Translations under genes and position numbers: made by a program
NCBI RefSeq assembly: GCF_016735585.2
Contig: NZ_JAERSE020000003.1
Location: forward strand, 248,001-312,000
DNA length: 64,000 nucleotides
Reading direction: 5' to 3'
Source: Chryseobacterium tagetis
Lineage (GTDB): Bacteria; Bacteroidota; Bacteroidia; Flavobacteriales; Weeksellaceae
Shown here: positions 52,609 to 62,160 of the stretch, one piece after another
Numbering within the stretch: the stretch's first letter is position 1
How the letters are laid out: each line of letters opens with the position of its first letter
The notes under the pieces: model-generated
Database searches by the model: none
What the model was told of the DNA's origin: nothing
The model's input: the letters and a program-made list of their open reading frames with translations, nothing else

Positions 52609-53049
52609 TTACGATTCTTTTCGGTTGTTGTACTTTTCCAACCATTTGTAAAGTGTAGTTTTAGGAATACGATAGTCGCGCATAACTTCTAGTTTTGTCT
52701 TTTCCCCGTTTGAAATCTGTTCCATTATAAAATCAATTATTTCAACAGTATATAGGTGCTTGCGAAATTCAGGCATTCTTCTACTATTGTTCTCTTTTAT
52801 ATTCTTTGGAGATTGCGCTTTTGGGGGTGCGAATAATATAAGGTGATGGGAATAAATTCTAAAGAAGTCATATTCCAGTAATTTGCTCCAGGCAAGAACT
52901 TTGTCCGTAGGTAAGTTTTCTGAATTCAGCATTGCCTCAATTTCAGGATTGTCGCATTTGAAAAAATTGCAGATGCGGGAAATTGACATTTCATCTTCTT
53001 TAATTTTCTGCCGTATTAGGGCACCAATATTTATATTTTTAAAATTCAT
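52609..53049 (-). CDS. HTH protein, transposase-OrfA-like (first of a pair)
   Basis: 146 residues. The N-terminal part (FKNINIGALIRQKIKEDEMS, ISRICNFFKCDNPEIEAML) is an XRE-like helical domain, with YDFFRIYSHHLILFAPPKA in the middle. The C-terminus EVMRDYRIPKTTLYKWLEKY is a Tc/IS-type HTH. Usually annotated as a transposase, but it has no catalytic domain. It is followed by a second HTH gene on the same strand, and both face away from the TPR regulator at 53501. Confidence 0.65.
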   Translation of the reverse strand: MNFKNINIGALIRQKIKEDEMSISRICNFFKCDNPEIEAMLNSENLPTDKVLAWSKLLEYDFFRIYSHHLILFAPPKAQSPKNIKENNSRRMPEFRKHLYTVEIIDFIMEQISNGEKTKLEVMRDYRIPKTTLYKWLEKYNNRKES

Positions 53050-53500
53050 GTATTACTGTAGTAATTGTCAGTATTTGTTTGTGGTAGTTATTATGGGATT
53101 AGCTCTAGACCTCGGAGATTACCGCTAATTTTTTTTGGAAAATAAATTATTCGGACAGTTTTATCCGGATTAGATCGTGAAAATAAAAAGTTTACATTCA
53201 ATATCCTAAAGTTATATGTTTGAATTTCGGAAATTTAGAAAATGGTCCGTTGAGTTTTACAGTTGACACAATTGAGCAGTTGCTTCCTGTTATATGCAGT
53301 AATCGGCAGTTTGATTCGTGCTTTTTTATTATCTATTTCGGAAATTGATAAGTTTGATTTTAAAATTAATAGAATTCAAACAATTGATTGTAAATATATT
53401 ATGGATGAATAAGAAATATGTAAAAAATTCAATAAACTTAATCAGGGTATTAATTTTCTAAATTTGTGAACTAAAATAACAATACCGAAAAAAAAATCAG
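53050..53500. other. Intergenic region upstream of the TPR regulator
   Basis: About 450 bp with no gene. It should hold the divergent promoters of the HTH pair and the TPR-AraC gene. No hairpin or consensus element stands out. Confidence 0.35.
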
Positions 53501-55066
53501 GTGAATATATTATCCAAATACATTTATGTTCTTTTATTTTTGTCGTCAATTGTAAAAGGGCAGAATGGGTCATCAGAACTAACAAAGAGGTTTTCAGACA
53601 TTACGGAGAAAGCTACCAAAGGGTATACAGATATAGAACCTGACTACAGAATACTGATAAAGCTGTGCATAGAAAAAAAAGAATACAATATTGCCTCTTT
53701 ATGTTATGCAAATTTAGGGCAGATGTACCAGAGAAAGGGTAATTTTGTGACGGCAATTTCTCATTTTAAGAAAGGAATTGAGTTGGGTAATCAGTCTGTG
53801 ATGAAGTCTGGTCTGGCCAGCAATATGGGAGCACTGGGGACAGCATACCAAGAAATGGGGTTTTCTGATGAATCCAGTGACTACATAAAGAAAGGAATTT
53901 CCATCCTCGAAAAGTCTGATGATGAAGATATATCCAAAAATATCACCCTTGGAAACCTGTATAGTGTTCTCAGTTTTTTAAATGTAAGTACCACAGCTAA
54001 GAGGATTTCCAAAGCAGACAGTCTAAAATACCGTTTAGACTTAGTTCAAAAAGCTCTTAAATATTATCAAAAAACTCCTCAGGCATACAATAAGCGATCA
54101 GTAGGTTATATAAATCTGGCTTCAGTTCTTCAGGATATGGAGCGTTACGATGCTGCTATCAATGCTCTCAAGCAGGCGTTTGAAAATAATGTAAGAAAAA
54201 ATCCACGTACTTACTCTCGAATCTATCTTGGTCTGGCACTCTGCCATCAGGGTAAGCAAAACTATGACAGTATTATATTCTACGGAAATAAGTTTTTGAA
54301 GATAGGTGATAAAAATGATTATGAGGGTCAACTGGCCATTTATGAATCTTTGTCCGAGGCTTATAGGGAGACCAACGATATTGAACTTGCTGAACTGTAC
54401 GACAATAAGTTTCTTGAGCTGGACCATAAGCTAAATAAAAATAAGCTGAAGTCTGTAACTAAAGAATACAAAGAGAGCTCACGCGAAAAGAAAGAACTTG
54501 ATATACGAGTTAAACTCATTACTTATTCAGGAGGGTTTCTTCTTATGCTATTGATTACGGTAATATTTTACCAAAGAAGGAAATACAAAATTCAAAAGAA
54601 AAAGTTTCAGAATTTTCGGAATGGTCTTACTGAAGTTAAGCACACTGCAGATAGAGAAGAGCCAAAAGTGAATATAAAGATGACTGAGTTGATCCACAAT
54701 GAGACAGAAGAACATATTTTAAAAGGTTTAGAAGAATTCGAACGGAATTCACAATTTATCAAAAAGGGTATTACTCTTGGTGGGCTTGCTACTGAACTCA
54801 AAACAAATGTCCGCTATTTATCAGAAATTATAAAAAAACATAAAGCAGACAATTTTACAACCTATCTCAATACCCTTAGGATAAACTACATCACTAAAAA
54901 AATGGAAACTGATCCATTATATAGAAAATATAAAATTGGTTATCTGGCTGAACTGTGTGGATTTGCGACCTCGCCAGCTTTTACTAAAATATTTAAGGAC
55001 GTCACCGGCATGACCCCTTCTTCCTATCTACGGTTAATAGAAGAAGAAAAAAGAAAAGATAAATGA
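53501..55066 (+). CDS. TPR-TM-AraC membrane-bound regulator
   Basis: 521 residues from GTG 53501. Signal sequence (ILSKYIYVLLFLSSIVKG), a periplasmic block of TPR-like repeats (about 25-325; e.g. ASLCYANLGQMYQRKGNFVT, SVGYINLASVLQDMERYDAA), one membrane helix (about 338-358; YSGGFLLMLLITVIFYQRR) and a cytosolic AraC HTH (about 425-515; ITLGGLATELKTNVRYLSEI, CGFATSPAFTKIFKDVTGMT). Such proteins are one-component membrane regulators that read an extracellular or periplasmic signal. The nearest downstream genes are three tandem secreted proteins, 1.3 kb away. Confidence 0.88.
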   Translation: MNILSKYIYVLLFLSSIVKGQNGSSELTKRFSDITEKATKGYTDIEPDYRILIKLCIEKKEYNIASLCYANLGQMYQRKGNFVTAISHFKKGIELGNQSVMKSGLASNMGALGTAYQEMGFSDESSDYIKKGISILEKSDDEDISKNITLGNLYSVLSFLNVSTTAKRISKADSLKYRLDLVQKALKYYQKTPQAYNKRSVGYINLASVLQDMERYDAAINALKQAFENNVRKNPRTYSRIYLGLALCHQGKQNYDSIIFYGNKFLKIGDKNDYEGQLAIYESLSEAYRETNDIELAELYDNKFLELDHKLNKNKLKSVTKEYKESSREKKELDIRVKLITYSGGFLLMLLITVIFYQRRKYKIQKKKFQNFRNGLTEVKHTADREEPKVNIKMTELIHNETEEHILKGLEEFERNSQFIKKGITLGGLATELKTNVRYLSEIIKKHKADNFTTYLNTLRINYITKKMETDPLYRKYKIGYLAELCGFATSPAFTKIFKDVTGMTPSSYLRLIEEEKRKDK

Positions 55067-56404
55067 TAACCGAATGCTAATATTCATGTAGGAACCCGCT
55101 TCAATATCCATTTCAATCTTATAAGCAATCATAATTTTGTAAATCCAATTACTTATTCAACGCATTGGATCAATGTATAGTATTACGCATATAGGTAGAT
55201 TATAAAACGATCTATGCTTAAATTGAGCATAGTTAGGTAATGGATCTCTTAAAAAAACAGTCCGTAATAAGAAGCTAGCCTTTACTAGCTATATAATGTA
55301 GTTAGAATAACAATATACTTCTATAATCACATTTACAAGTTGATAAAATAGTCCATTGGTGTGGCTCTATGAATTTACTTGCGGTATTGAATCGTAATTA
55401 GCCATAAACTATTTGGTAGAATTTTCCGATCACGGACAAATTATAGACAGCATTACAGAAAGCTAACGGAGCAAGGGTTGTAAATATTTTTTTTCGCAAG
55501 AGCGAACTGTAAAAGATCTATAAAAATGATGACCAAAGATCTTAACCGAAGGGATTTTTATAGAGAGATCAAAAATATGAGTATTCTTAAAAAATTGAAC
55601 GAACCTCGAAAGTGTTGGATCCTTAAAAGTAAGGAGTTATTTCTTTTGATAAAGACGATTACGAAAAGGCATTGCAGCATGGTGTTAACAGTCGGAAGTA
55701 GTATTATAGGTACTTGAAAAATGTTAATTTCTCTTGGTTTTGTATTTGTTATAGTACACCATTTTACTGTTATTGTTTATACTTGAGAGGAACCTTTTGT
55801 AGTTTATGGCAGAAGCAATTTTTAATTGGAAATCGTATTAGATAATATTCAGAAAAAGATAAATTAAAGATATTGTTTTCCGAAATTAGAAAATGTATTT
55901 TTTTGACTTAAAAACTTATATTCAGATATTTACGTGGAAACCAGTAAACAAAATTACCATGAAGAAGAGCGCATTTGAAGTATCTTATCCTTATTGATCC
56001 CGAGGCTGAGAATTTTTAAGTATTGACGACGATTCATTGAATAGAGGAGTTTTTTTAGCACCAGTCAAACACCTACTGTGCGTTATTCTAAAGGGGAGCT
56101 TTTGTGATTTAATTGTGGATTAATCAAATTATGTGGAAGTCAGCTTAGTCCTATTAACTATTTCCACCCATATTTTTTGCATTGCAACAATAAGGTCAAG
56201 GTGTATGTGTTCACAATGAAGTTTTGCCAGCAGTGGTTTATCCTGTGAGCTACCTTAAAAGATACAGCATATCGATGATGTCACTGTAAGAATTTAAGAT
56301 CGGCTTGCAGGAATCTGAGATATTTCTGGAAGAGTTAGCGGCAATGGGAAAGATCATGGTAAGAAAGAGATAAATATACAATGAATTAAGTAAAGCCATA
56401 CGCT
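55067..56404. other. 1.3-kb gene-poor region with coding debris
   Basis: No full gene. At 55526-55717 a frame reads MTKDLNRRDFYREIKNMSIL. In the adjacent frame VISFDKDDYEKALQHGVNSRK-like residues (about 55632-55710) continue, suggesting a small gene broken by a frameshift. The rest is AT-rich with no hairpin of note. The last 200 bp presumably carry the promoter of the secreted-protein cluster. Confidence 0.4.
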
Positions 56405-57220
56405 ATGGATATAAATATTTATTTAATATGTTTTAGAAATAATAGAGCTAAATTTTCTTTGATATTTCTATTTCTGGCAAATGTATTATCAGCGCAAATT
56501 GGGCTAGGCATTGGTACCTATATACCGCAGGGAATTTTTCATGTGGATCCCAGGCAGAATACCTCTTTGTCAGTAGACAGTACAAAGACTGATGATTTTG
56601 TTGTTGATTTTTCGGGTAATGTCGGAGTTGGAACACTCACACCACAGGCAAAACTGGATATTAATGCAGGTCGTATTGCTATCCGTGACGGAAGCGAAGG
56701 GCAGGGGAAGATCCTTATCTCAGATGCTGAAGGTAAAGGAACGTGGTCTGCGGCTGGGGACAATGGGAAAACCGGGTTATGGTCCCTCACAGGTAATCTC
56801 ACCTATCTGAATAACGATGGTCTGAAATTATTACAAGGTACTGCTTCGTTACCGGAAAATGAGATTGGATTACAGATTGATCCGGTAAACTCATCCTCCA
56901 ATATTATTGTTCCTGCCGGGCTGTACTTAATACTTGTAGAACTTCGGTTAATAAATACCAATGAATACGGAAAGATGGAAATCCATCTTGGTTCAGGGCA
57001 GACACTGAATAATAAAATGTATGAGATTTATTATAGAGTAAACCTGAAAGGTTCGGCATTTATGCATTATTTCCCACAAAATTCATATGTGCATATGGGA
57101 GTTAACTATTTCCCGTACAACACGAATAACCTCTATACCCAAATGCCAATTTATGATCCGCCGCCATTTAATGCGGTACCTTTCGAAATGCACCTGCGGT
57201 TTATTAAACTGAATTACTAA
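56405..57220 (+). CDS. Secreted paralog 1 of a tandem three-gene family
   Basis: 271 residues with a signal peptide ending LANVLSAQ after an unusually long basic n-region. Mature order: GIGTYIPQGIFHVDPRQNTS, a DDFVVDFSGNVGVGTLTPQAKLDI strand (the 'GxVGIGTxxPxAKLDI' pattern of Bacteroidota tail-fibre or adhesin-like repeats), DGSEGQGKILISDAEGKGTW, then a beta-rich C-terminal jelly-roll-like domain (IIVPAGLYLILVELRLI; EYGKMEIHLGSGQTLN). No lipobox, membrane helix or type IX sorting domain is seen. It shares its layout with the next two genes. Confidence 0.7.
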   Translation: MDINIYLICFRNNRAKFSLIFLFLANVLSAQIGLGIGTYIPQGIFHVDPRQNTSLSVDSTKTDDFVVDFSGNVGVGTLTPQAKLDINAGRIAIRDGSEGQGKILISDAEGKGTWSAAGDNGKTGLWSLTGNLTYLNNDGLKLLQGTASLPENEIGLQIDPVNSSSNIIVPAGLYLILVELRLINTNEYGKMEIHLGSGQTLNNKMYEIYYRVNLKGSAFMHYFPQNSYVHMGVNYFPYNTNNLYTQMPIYDPPPFNAVPFEMHLRFIKLNY

Positions 57221-57257
57221 AAATGGTCCTACGTAAAACTTAAAAACTGTGTTGGCT

Positions 57258-58034
57258 ATGAAATCATTTATAACATTAATTGTTTTAATTTTTCTATCTA
57301 CTATAACAAAGGCTCAGGTCGGGATAATGACCACAAAGCCCCTTCAGCCTTTACATATTGATGCATCTGGTAACAATAATAATGCTGATCCGGTCACAGA
57401 TGCTCAAAAAAATGATGATTTTACAATAACTAAGAACGGTTCGGTGGGTATCGGAGATATTACGCCTGATAGAAAATTAGTTGTTAAAGGTTCCATTAAA
57501 ATTACTGATGGTTCACAAGGTGTTGGAAAAATACTTTCCAGTGATGCCAACGGTGTTGCTACATGGAACGGGAACGTAAATACGGCAGGGAAATATGCAC
57601 AGTGGGAATTGCGACAAACCACAGGAATGAACTTTCCAGCCTCTGACACGCTTACCTTGGGCGCTACTGATCCTTCTCAGGCAACATTAAATTCTGTTAT
57701 AAATTTTGATCAGGGAGTTGGACTTACCCCAACGACTTATGGAGTTCATATTCCCAAAGGGAAATATTTTGTAGTTGTTAATGGTGATGTACAGGGAAGA
57801 GAGTATTGTTATCTTTTTGTTCATCTTGATGGGCATGAGGTAGCCCGTGTTGCTTATGCAGAATATCTGAGCGGAGTTACATTTTTACTTGATGTCAAGA
57901 ATAACAATGGTGGAGATATAACGCTAAAATGGATTAACAGGCCTTTAAGTGGAATTTCCTACTATCAGCTTCCACAGAACCGTACATATTTTTATACACT
58001 GGATATTAATCTTTTGGGCAACTTAATTTTTTAG
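57258..58034 (+). CDS. Secreted paralog 2 of a tandem three-gene family
   Basis: 258 residues from ATG 57258. Signal peptide MKSFITLIVLIFLSTITKAQ, then VGIMTTKPLQPLHIDASGNN, DDFTITKNGSVGIGDITPDR and DGSQGVGKILSSDANGVATW, followed by a jelly-roll-like domain (VHIPKGKYFVVVNGDVQG; EYCYLFVHLDGHEVARVAY). It starts 37 bp after paralog 1 and ends 4 bp before paralog 3, so the three are one operon. Function unknown; surface or secreted role inferred. Confidence 0.72.
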   Translation: MKSFITLIVLIFLSTITKAQVGIMTTKPLQPLHIDASGNNNNADPVTDAQKNDDFTITKNGSVGIGDITPDRKLVVKGSIKITDGSQGVGKILSSDANGVATWNGNVNTAGKYAQWELRQTTGMNFPASDTLTLGATDPSQATLNSVINFDQGVGLTPTTYGVHIPKGKYFVVVNGDVQGREYCYLFVHLDGHEVARVAYAEYLSGVTFLLDVKNNNGGDITLKWINRPLSGISYYQLPQNRTYFYTLDINLLGNLIF

Positions 58035-58038
58035 AAAG

Positions 58039-58818
58039 ATGAATAAGCGTATCACATTTCTTTGTCTTATTTCTTTTATGTTTATAGCAGGAAATAATAC
58101 TAAAGCTCAGAAAATTGGGATCAATACAGCTAGCCCTAAAACAGGAACAATATTACATATTGACGCACAGAAAAATACTTCCGCAGCAGGTGATATAAAC
58201 TGTGAGGATGATGTAGTTATAGACAGTGAGGGCAAAATGGGGATAGGAAAATGTACTGTTTCTACAGATACAAAACTTGAGATCAATGGAAAATTCCGAC
58301 TTTCGGAAGGAGCTTCGAACGAAAAAATACTGATGTCTGACCAAAATGGAAATGCATCGTGGCAGTCTTTCGCATTGGGCGATTTTGACACTACTTTTCA
58401 TGTGGATATGAATATGGCATCGATTCCTTTTGGAGCGATATATACGATTTCAGGTATTGCGAGCTTACCGCAGAACCAGTTGGAGCTCACGACAGACGGT
58501 GTATCAAAAGTTACAGTTCCTGCTGGCAGATATCTCCTTTCGCTTGCGAATAACATAGACGTAATTAATGAATATTGCAATGTCTACATTTACATCAATG
58601 GGCAAGGCGTCTTTGATAAGACATATGATATATTTCAAGGCGGAGCTTCTTTTTATATGGATTTTGCTCAGAATTCTGAAATAGAAATAAAATTTGAGCC
58701 TCTTAATATTGGTTCTGGACTTCCTTATATAGCACCCTTGCCCTATACTAATCCCAACGGAGGCGCTCTACATGTATGGGCCGATCTAAATATTGTAAGA
58801 ATTCAGGGCAATCATTGA
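58039..58818 (+). CDS. Secreted paralog 3 of a tandem three-gene family
   Basis: 259 residues. Signal peptide ends GNNTKAQ. Then KIGINTASPKTGTILHIDAQ, DDVVIDSEGKMGIGKCTVST and NEKILMSDQNGNASWQSFAL, and a C-terminal jelly-roll-like domain with SKVTVPAGRYLLSLANNID and EYCNVYIYINGQGVFDKTYD. This copy has two extra cysteines (NCEDD, GKCTV) close together, which could form a disulfide. Last gene of the operon. Confidence 0.72.
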   Translation: MNKRITFLCLISFMFIAGNNTKAQKIGINTASPKTGTILHIDAQKNTSAAGDINCEDDVVIDSEGKMGIGKCTVSTDTKLEINGKFRLSEGASNEKILMSDQNGNASWQSFALGDFDTTFHVDMNMASIPFGAIYTISGIASLPQNQLELTTDGVSKVTVPAGRYLLSLANNIDVINEYCNVYIYINGQGVFDKTYDIFQGGASFYMDFAQNSEIEIKFEPLNIGSGLPYIAPLPYTNPNGGALHVWADLNIVRIQGNH

Positions 58819-59012
58819 TAAAGACGTTGATATCTGAAACCATGGGTGTGTTGTAGGGATCAGCTTCTAGTTAGTTCGTATAAGTTTCAGATTAGAGAAT
58901 TAGATTGTTGCAGCACTAACCATTCTTAAATATTTGAATTTAATACAAGCCCCCAGATTCGGATAAATCTATCAAAGTCTTTCATAGACGATAATTACGG
59001 CAGTATCAATCG

Positions 59013-59702
59013 TTATTTAAATAGCTGCCCGCTGCTTTTAGCCACAAACTGCTCAAACTTCCGATCATTATTTCGCATTACCGGTCCGTGGCCGAAGCAG
59101 ATAATGGCTGGGTTCAGATCTGCTAGCTTCTGCAGGGATCTGATATTACGCTGCTGATCTGAAGTGAATAGGTTTGGCGGAAGCCGTAGACCCGTAGCTG
59201 TAGTAAGAAGGTTCATGTTTGTTGCTGCATCTCCGATGATGAGTAGACCGTCATGTTCTCGGAATAAAGAAATATGACCTGCCGAATGACCTGGTGTCTC
59301 TATTACCCGAAAGTTTCCAATCCTGTCATTTTCAACGATCGTTCTTTCGACTTTATGTCCCTGACCTGCCCAGTACTTTTGTTGGAGCTTTGCCACCCAA
59401 TGTTGCGGAGTTGGGTAGTCATTGGTGACCATGCCCGTCTCTGTCCTGAAAACTTCATCTGGATGACAAAGTAAGGGGATTTCGAATTCAGCGCATATCT
59501 GGTCGCTACAGCCCTGGTGGTCTGCATGTGCATGGGTCAGTACGTGTTGATAAACTGGGATTTTTCGTAGGGCATTTTTTACTGTAGCATATGAACTCCT
59601 TATTCCGGAATCTACCAATACATCCTCGATGATATAGCAGTTGATACTATTTCGTGGCATCAGTGAGATCTGAAATACGTTGGGAGCAATTAGACGCAGC
59701 AT
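59013..59702 (-). CDS. Metallo-beta-lactamase-fold hydrolase
   Basis: 229 residues from ATG 59702; the start six codons upstream is a TTG. Zinc ligands are seen in THAHADHQG, then in ETPGHSAGHISLF, IGDAATN (Asp) and CFGHGPVMR (His). Length and motifs fit the MBL-fold hydrolase group that cleaves thioesters, lactones or related bonds. It lies 70 bp downstream of the Crp/Fnr gene on the same strand, with a palindrome between them, so it is probably the regulator's target. Substrate unknown. Confidence 0.88.
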   Translation of the reverse strand: MLRLIAPNVFQISLMPRNSINCYIIEDVLVDSGIRSSYATVKNALRKIPVYQHVLTHAHADHQGCSDQICAEFEIPLLCHPDEVFRTETGMVTNDYPTPQHWVAKLQQKYWAGQGHKVERTIVENDRIGNFRVIETPGHSAGHISLFREHDGLLIIGDAATNMNLLTTATGLRLPPNLFTSDQQRNIRSLQKLADLNPAIICFGHGPVMRNNDRKFEQFVAKSSGQLFK

Positions 59703-59744
59703 AGATTTTTTGTGCAAATCTATATTAGTGTTCCCGAATGCAAA

Positions 59745-59758
59745 AGGACATTTGTCCT
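59745..59758. promoter_or_regulatory. Palindromic operator candidate
   Basis: AGGACA-TT-TGTCCT is a perfect 14-bp palindrome 43 bp upstream of the MBL hydrolase ATG. A half-like TTTGTCCTTTTG lies beside it at about 59780. Crp-family dimers bind such symmetric sites; the adjacent Crp/Fnr gene is the natural candidate. Confidence 0.5.
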
Positions 59759-59772
59759 ATAATTATGTCGGA

Positions 59773-60345
59773 TCAATGTATTTGTCCTTTTGCGCGGGTA
59801 AGTGATCGCTGCGTGATGCCCAGGTATGATGCCAGATCCTGAGTCGCTACGCGCTGGACCAGCATCGGTTCGCCTGACAAGACCTGACGGTATTTTTCCA
59901 CAACAGGCCTATTATTATAATTCAGCAGATAACTTTCTTTTTGATTATACTCCTTCTCCATAACCTTTCCTATAAACGTGTTCCAAGCAGTCACCTGACC
60001 AAGAAGACGTTGATAGTTGGGATAATTTATACTATAGATTACGCAGTCTTCTATGGCTCTGATATTTCTTTTGGATTTTTCCTGCACCACAAATGCGGTA
60101 AAGGAAGTAACGAATTCATTTTCAAACTTGAAACAGGTTATGTTTTCCTTTCCCTCTATGTCGGTCGCGTATGCTTTTACGGCGCCACTGGCAATAAAAC
60201 CGATATGACGGCAGGGTTCATCCTCGCGAATAAAAAAATCACCCTTTTTTAAGTGGATTAGTTTGAAGAACTGTGCAGAAAAGTTGATCTCCTCGGCCGA
60301 AAGTTCACCAGTTGAGTTAAGGTAATTTTCAAATATGTCTGTCAT
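59773..60345 (-). CDS. Crp/Fnr-family transcription regulator
   Basis: 190 residues: N-terminal barrel (about 20-115; KGDFFIREDEPCRHIGFIAS, GAVKAYATDIEGKENITCFKF) and a C-terminal region with a shortened winged helix (about 160-190; RVATQDLASYLGITQRSLTRAKGQIH). It ends directly after the recognition helix, which is normal for this subgroup. It precedes the MBL hydrolase gene on the same strand and is likely co-regulated with it. Confidence 0.88.
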   Translation of the reverse strand: MTDIFENYLNSTGELSAEEINFSAQFFKLIHLKKGDFFIREDEPCRHIGFIASGAVKAYATDIEGKENITCFKFENEFVTSFTAFVVQEKSKRNIRAIEDCVIYSINYPNYQRLLGQVTAWNTFIGKVMEKEYNQKESYLLNYNNRPVVEKYRQVLSGEPMLVQRVATQDLASYLGITQRSLTRAKGQIH

Positions 60346-60366
60346 TTTGCAGCCTTTGTTGTTTCT

Positions 60367-60618
60367 TTACTGAATTATATTTTTCTTTTTTAATGTATTT
60401 GAAATAGGTGTATCAGGATTCCAAAACAATGTCTTACCATTATAATCCCTTATGTTGTTACCATATAAATGGCTACACCAATTTTTCTGGCTGACATTCC
60501 ATACACTTGTATCACTTGCTACAAATGCAACCCATTTCATATTTGTATCAAATATGTTTTTTTTGTCGTCACTTAGCCATCCTACCAAATCAGTATCCTT
60601 ATTGAATAATGCTGTCAT
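60367..60618 (-). CDS. 4-fold beta flower domain protein
   Basis: 83 residues that read as repeated short beta blades: DLVGWLSDDKKNIFDTNMKW, VAFVASDTSVWNVSQKNW, HLYGNNIRDYNGKTLFWNPD. The Tyr/Asp-Asn-Gly-Lys turns fit the 4-fold beta flower fold, a small domain of unknown function. It lies 22 bp upstream of the Crp/Fnr gene on the same strand. Confidence 0.6.
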   Translation of the reverse strand: MTALFNKDTDLVGWLSDDKKNIFDTNMKWVAFVASDTSVWNVSQKNWCSHLYGNNIRDYNGKTLFWNPDTPISNTLKKKNIIQ

Positions 60619-60773
60619 TTTTTAATTTTGTATTTATTTTGAAGTAAAAGGATTGACCTTCAATTTACGGAATTAAATTATTCAAATGTAATTCTTTTGC
60701 AAACAAATAAATACGGGATGCCGTAATCAAGTCTATCAAAAAGATTTAAAAGAGATGACGACAATGAGATTTG

Positions 60774-61250
60774 TTTATTGAGATGAAATCTCAAATACTA
60801 ATGATGTCGAATGAAAGTCTTAGATCTATTGGGTTATCAGCATCAAAAATATCTTATTTAAAAAACATAGCTGAATTTGTGGAGACGAAAGGATTAAATT
60901 GTGATGAGATGCAGCAATTAGAAAATGAAGTGGTTTTAAAAATCCTGGCTGGCATTAAAGGCATTGGCCCTTGGACAGCTCAAAACTTTTTGATGATGGC
61001 ACTAGGTAGGGAAGATGTTTTTTCACCTGATGATTTAATCCTACAAAATGTGATTTCAGAGCTTTACGGTTTGAAAAAAGAAAATAAGAAAGATTTTAAA
61101 AAGAAAATATTATAGATAACTTCTGCCTGGAGTCCTTATAGAACTTGTGCAAGTCTTCACCTATGGGACTTTAATTCTGTGAGAACTCTTGAAAAAATAC
61201 TAAATCAATATAGATATATCTATATATTTAAATCTTGCATATCTCTTTAA
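60774..61250 (+). pseudogene. Decayed AlkA-type DNA-3-methyladenine glycosylase
   Basis: An open frame to 61115 starts in mid-protein: ESLRSIGLSASKISYLKNIA, then ILAGIKGIGPWTAQNFLMMALGRED (helix-hairpin-helix) and FSPDDLILQNV with the catalytic Asp region. After a stop, the next frame continues WSPYRTCASLHLWDFN, the conserved AlkA end, to 61250. The N-terminal half is missing and a frameshift separates the last part. No working enzyme. Confidence 0.75.
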
Positions 61251-61565
61251 ATTTCTGAATTATCATTGATAGTTTGGTAAATAATATTTAAAATCATTTT
61301 GTCATCAGTCACAATAAAACAATTGAGGTTATTACGCAGATACAATTAAATGATTTAAATCTACATAATCATTGGCTGGTATTGCTAATTCTCCGCTTTT
61401 TTTTCAAGAAAAAGAGAGAAAGCCTCTAAAAAGATGTCTATACTATAACTATTTTATACTTCTTCATCGAAATACTTCATCGTTATTAGAAGCCGAGGCA
61501 GCAAAATTGCTTGCCATTCCGTTAATTGTTATAGCATGAATATTTAATTAATGAAATTGGGTCAT

Positions 61566-61890
61566 TTCATTACGACAACGGAAACAGAGATGTTTATGTC
61601 ATTACAAGGACTGAAAGACCAAAAAAGTAGGTAGAACAATTTTCTATAAAGGAAACTTAATCGAATTAGTTGAACGTTTAAAATCTGAAAACGGTAAGAA
61701 TATCTATTTTGATGGTGGTGCAGAAGTAATAAACGAATTATTGAAACAGGACTTAATAGACGAACTAATAGTTTTGGTTATTCCAGTTTTATTAGGCAAT
61801 GGAACAAGACTTTTTCAAGACGGAAGACCTGAACAAATACTTGAATTTGTAGAAGCTAAAACATTTGATACTGGATTGACACAACTGTAA
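61566..61890 (+). pseudogene. Decayed RibD-C/dihydrofolate-reductase-like gene
   Basis: One frame gives NGNRDVYVITRTERPKK and a stop; the next gives GRTIFYKGNLIELVERLKSE, then GKNIYFDGGAEVINELLKQD and PVLLGNGTRLFQDGRPEQ up to TAA at 61890. This is the C-terminal two-thirds of a RibD-C/DHFR-like reductase with its GGA phosphate loop. It lacks the N-terminal cofactor strand and has one frameshift. The tail just past the stop (YRRKK) is still readable, pointing to a nonsense mutation. Confidence 0.75.
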
Positions 61891-62160
61891 TACAGGCGGA
61901 AAAAATAATCTAAGAACCACTAGCGCTAACAAGTTCTTGCAATAGTGATACGAAAATTCAAAATTCAACGGCAGCTCTTCTAAATTGCACAATGCATAGG
62001 CTTCACATCGACTGTGATTAAATGAATATTAGGGTGCATAAAACAATAACCGGGTTATAGAAAACCTTCCTGATATATAAAACTTTACGGCTCAAGGGTT
62101 TATTGCTTTTTTGAACTCGAGTAGTCAAAAAAATCCCAACTTTCGTCAGGATTCCATATT

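Noticed and set aside
56405..58818. Phage tail-fibre module
   Set aside because: The strand pattern resembles tail-fibre proteins, but all three have signal peptides and no phage structural genes are near.
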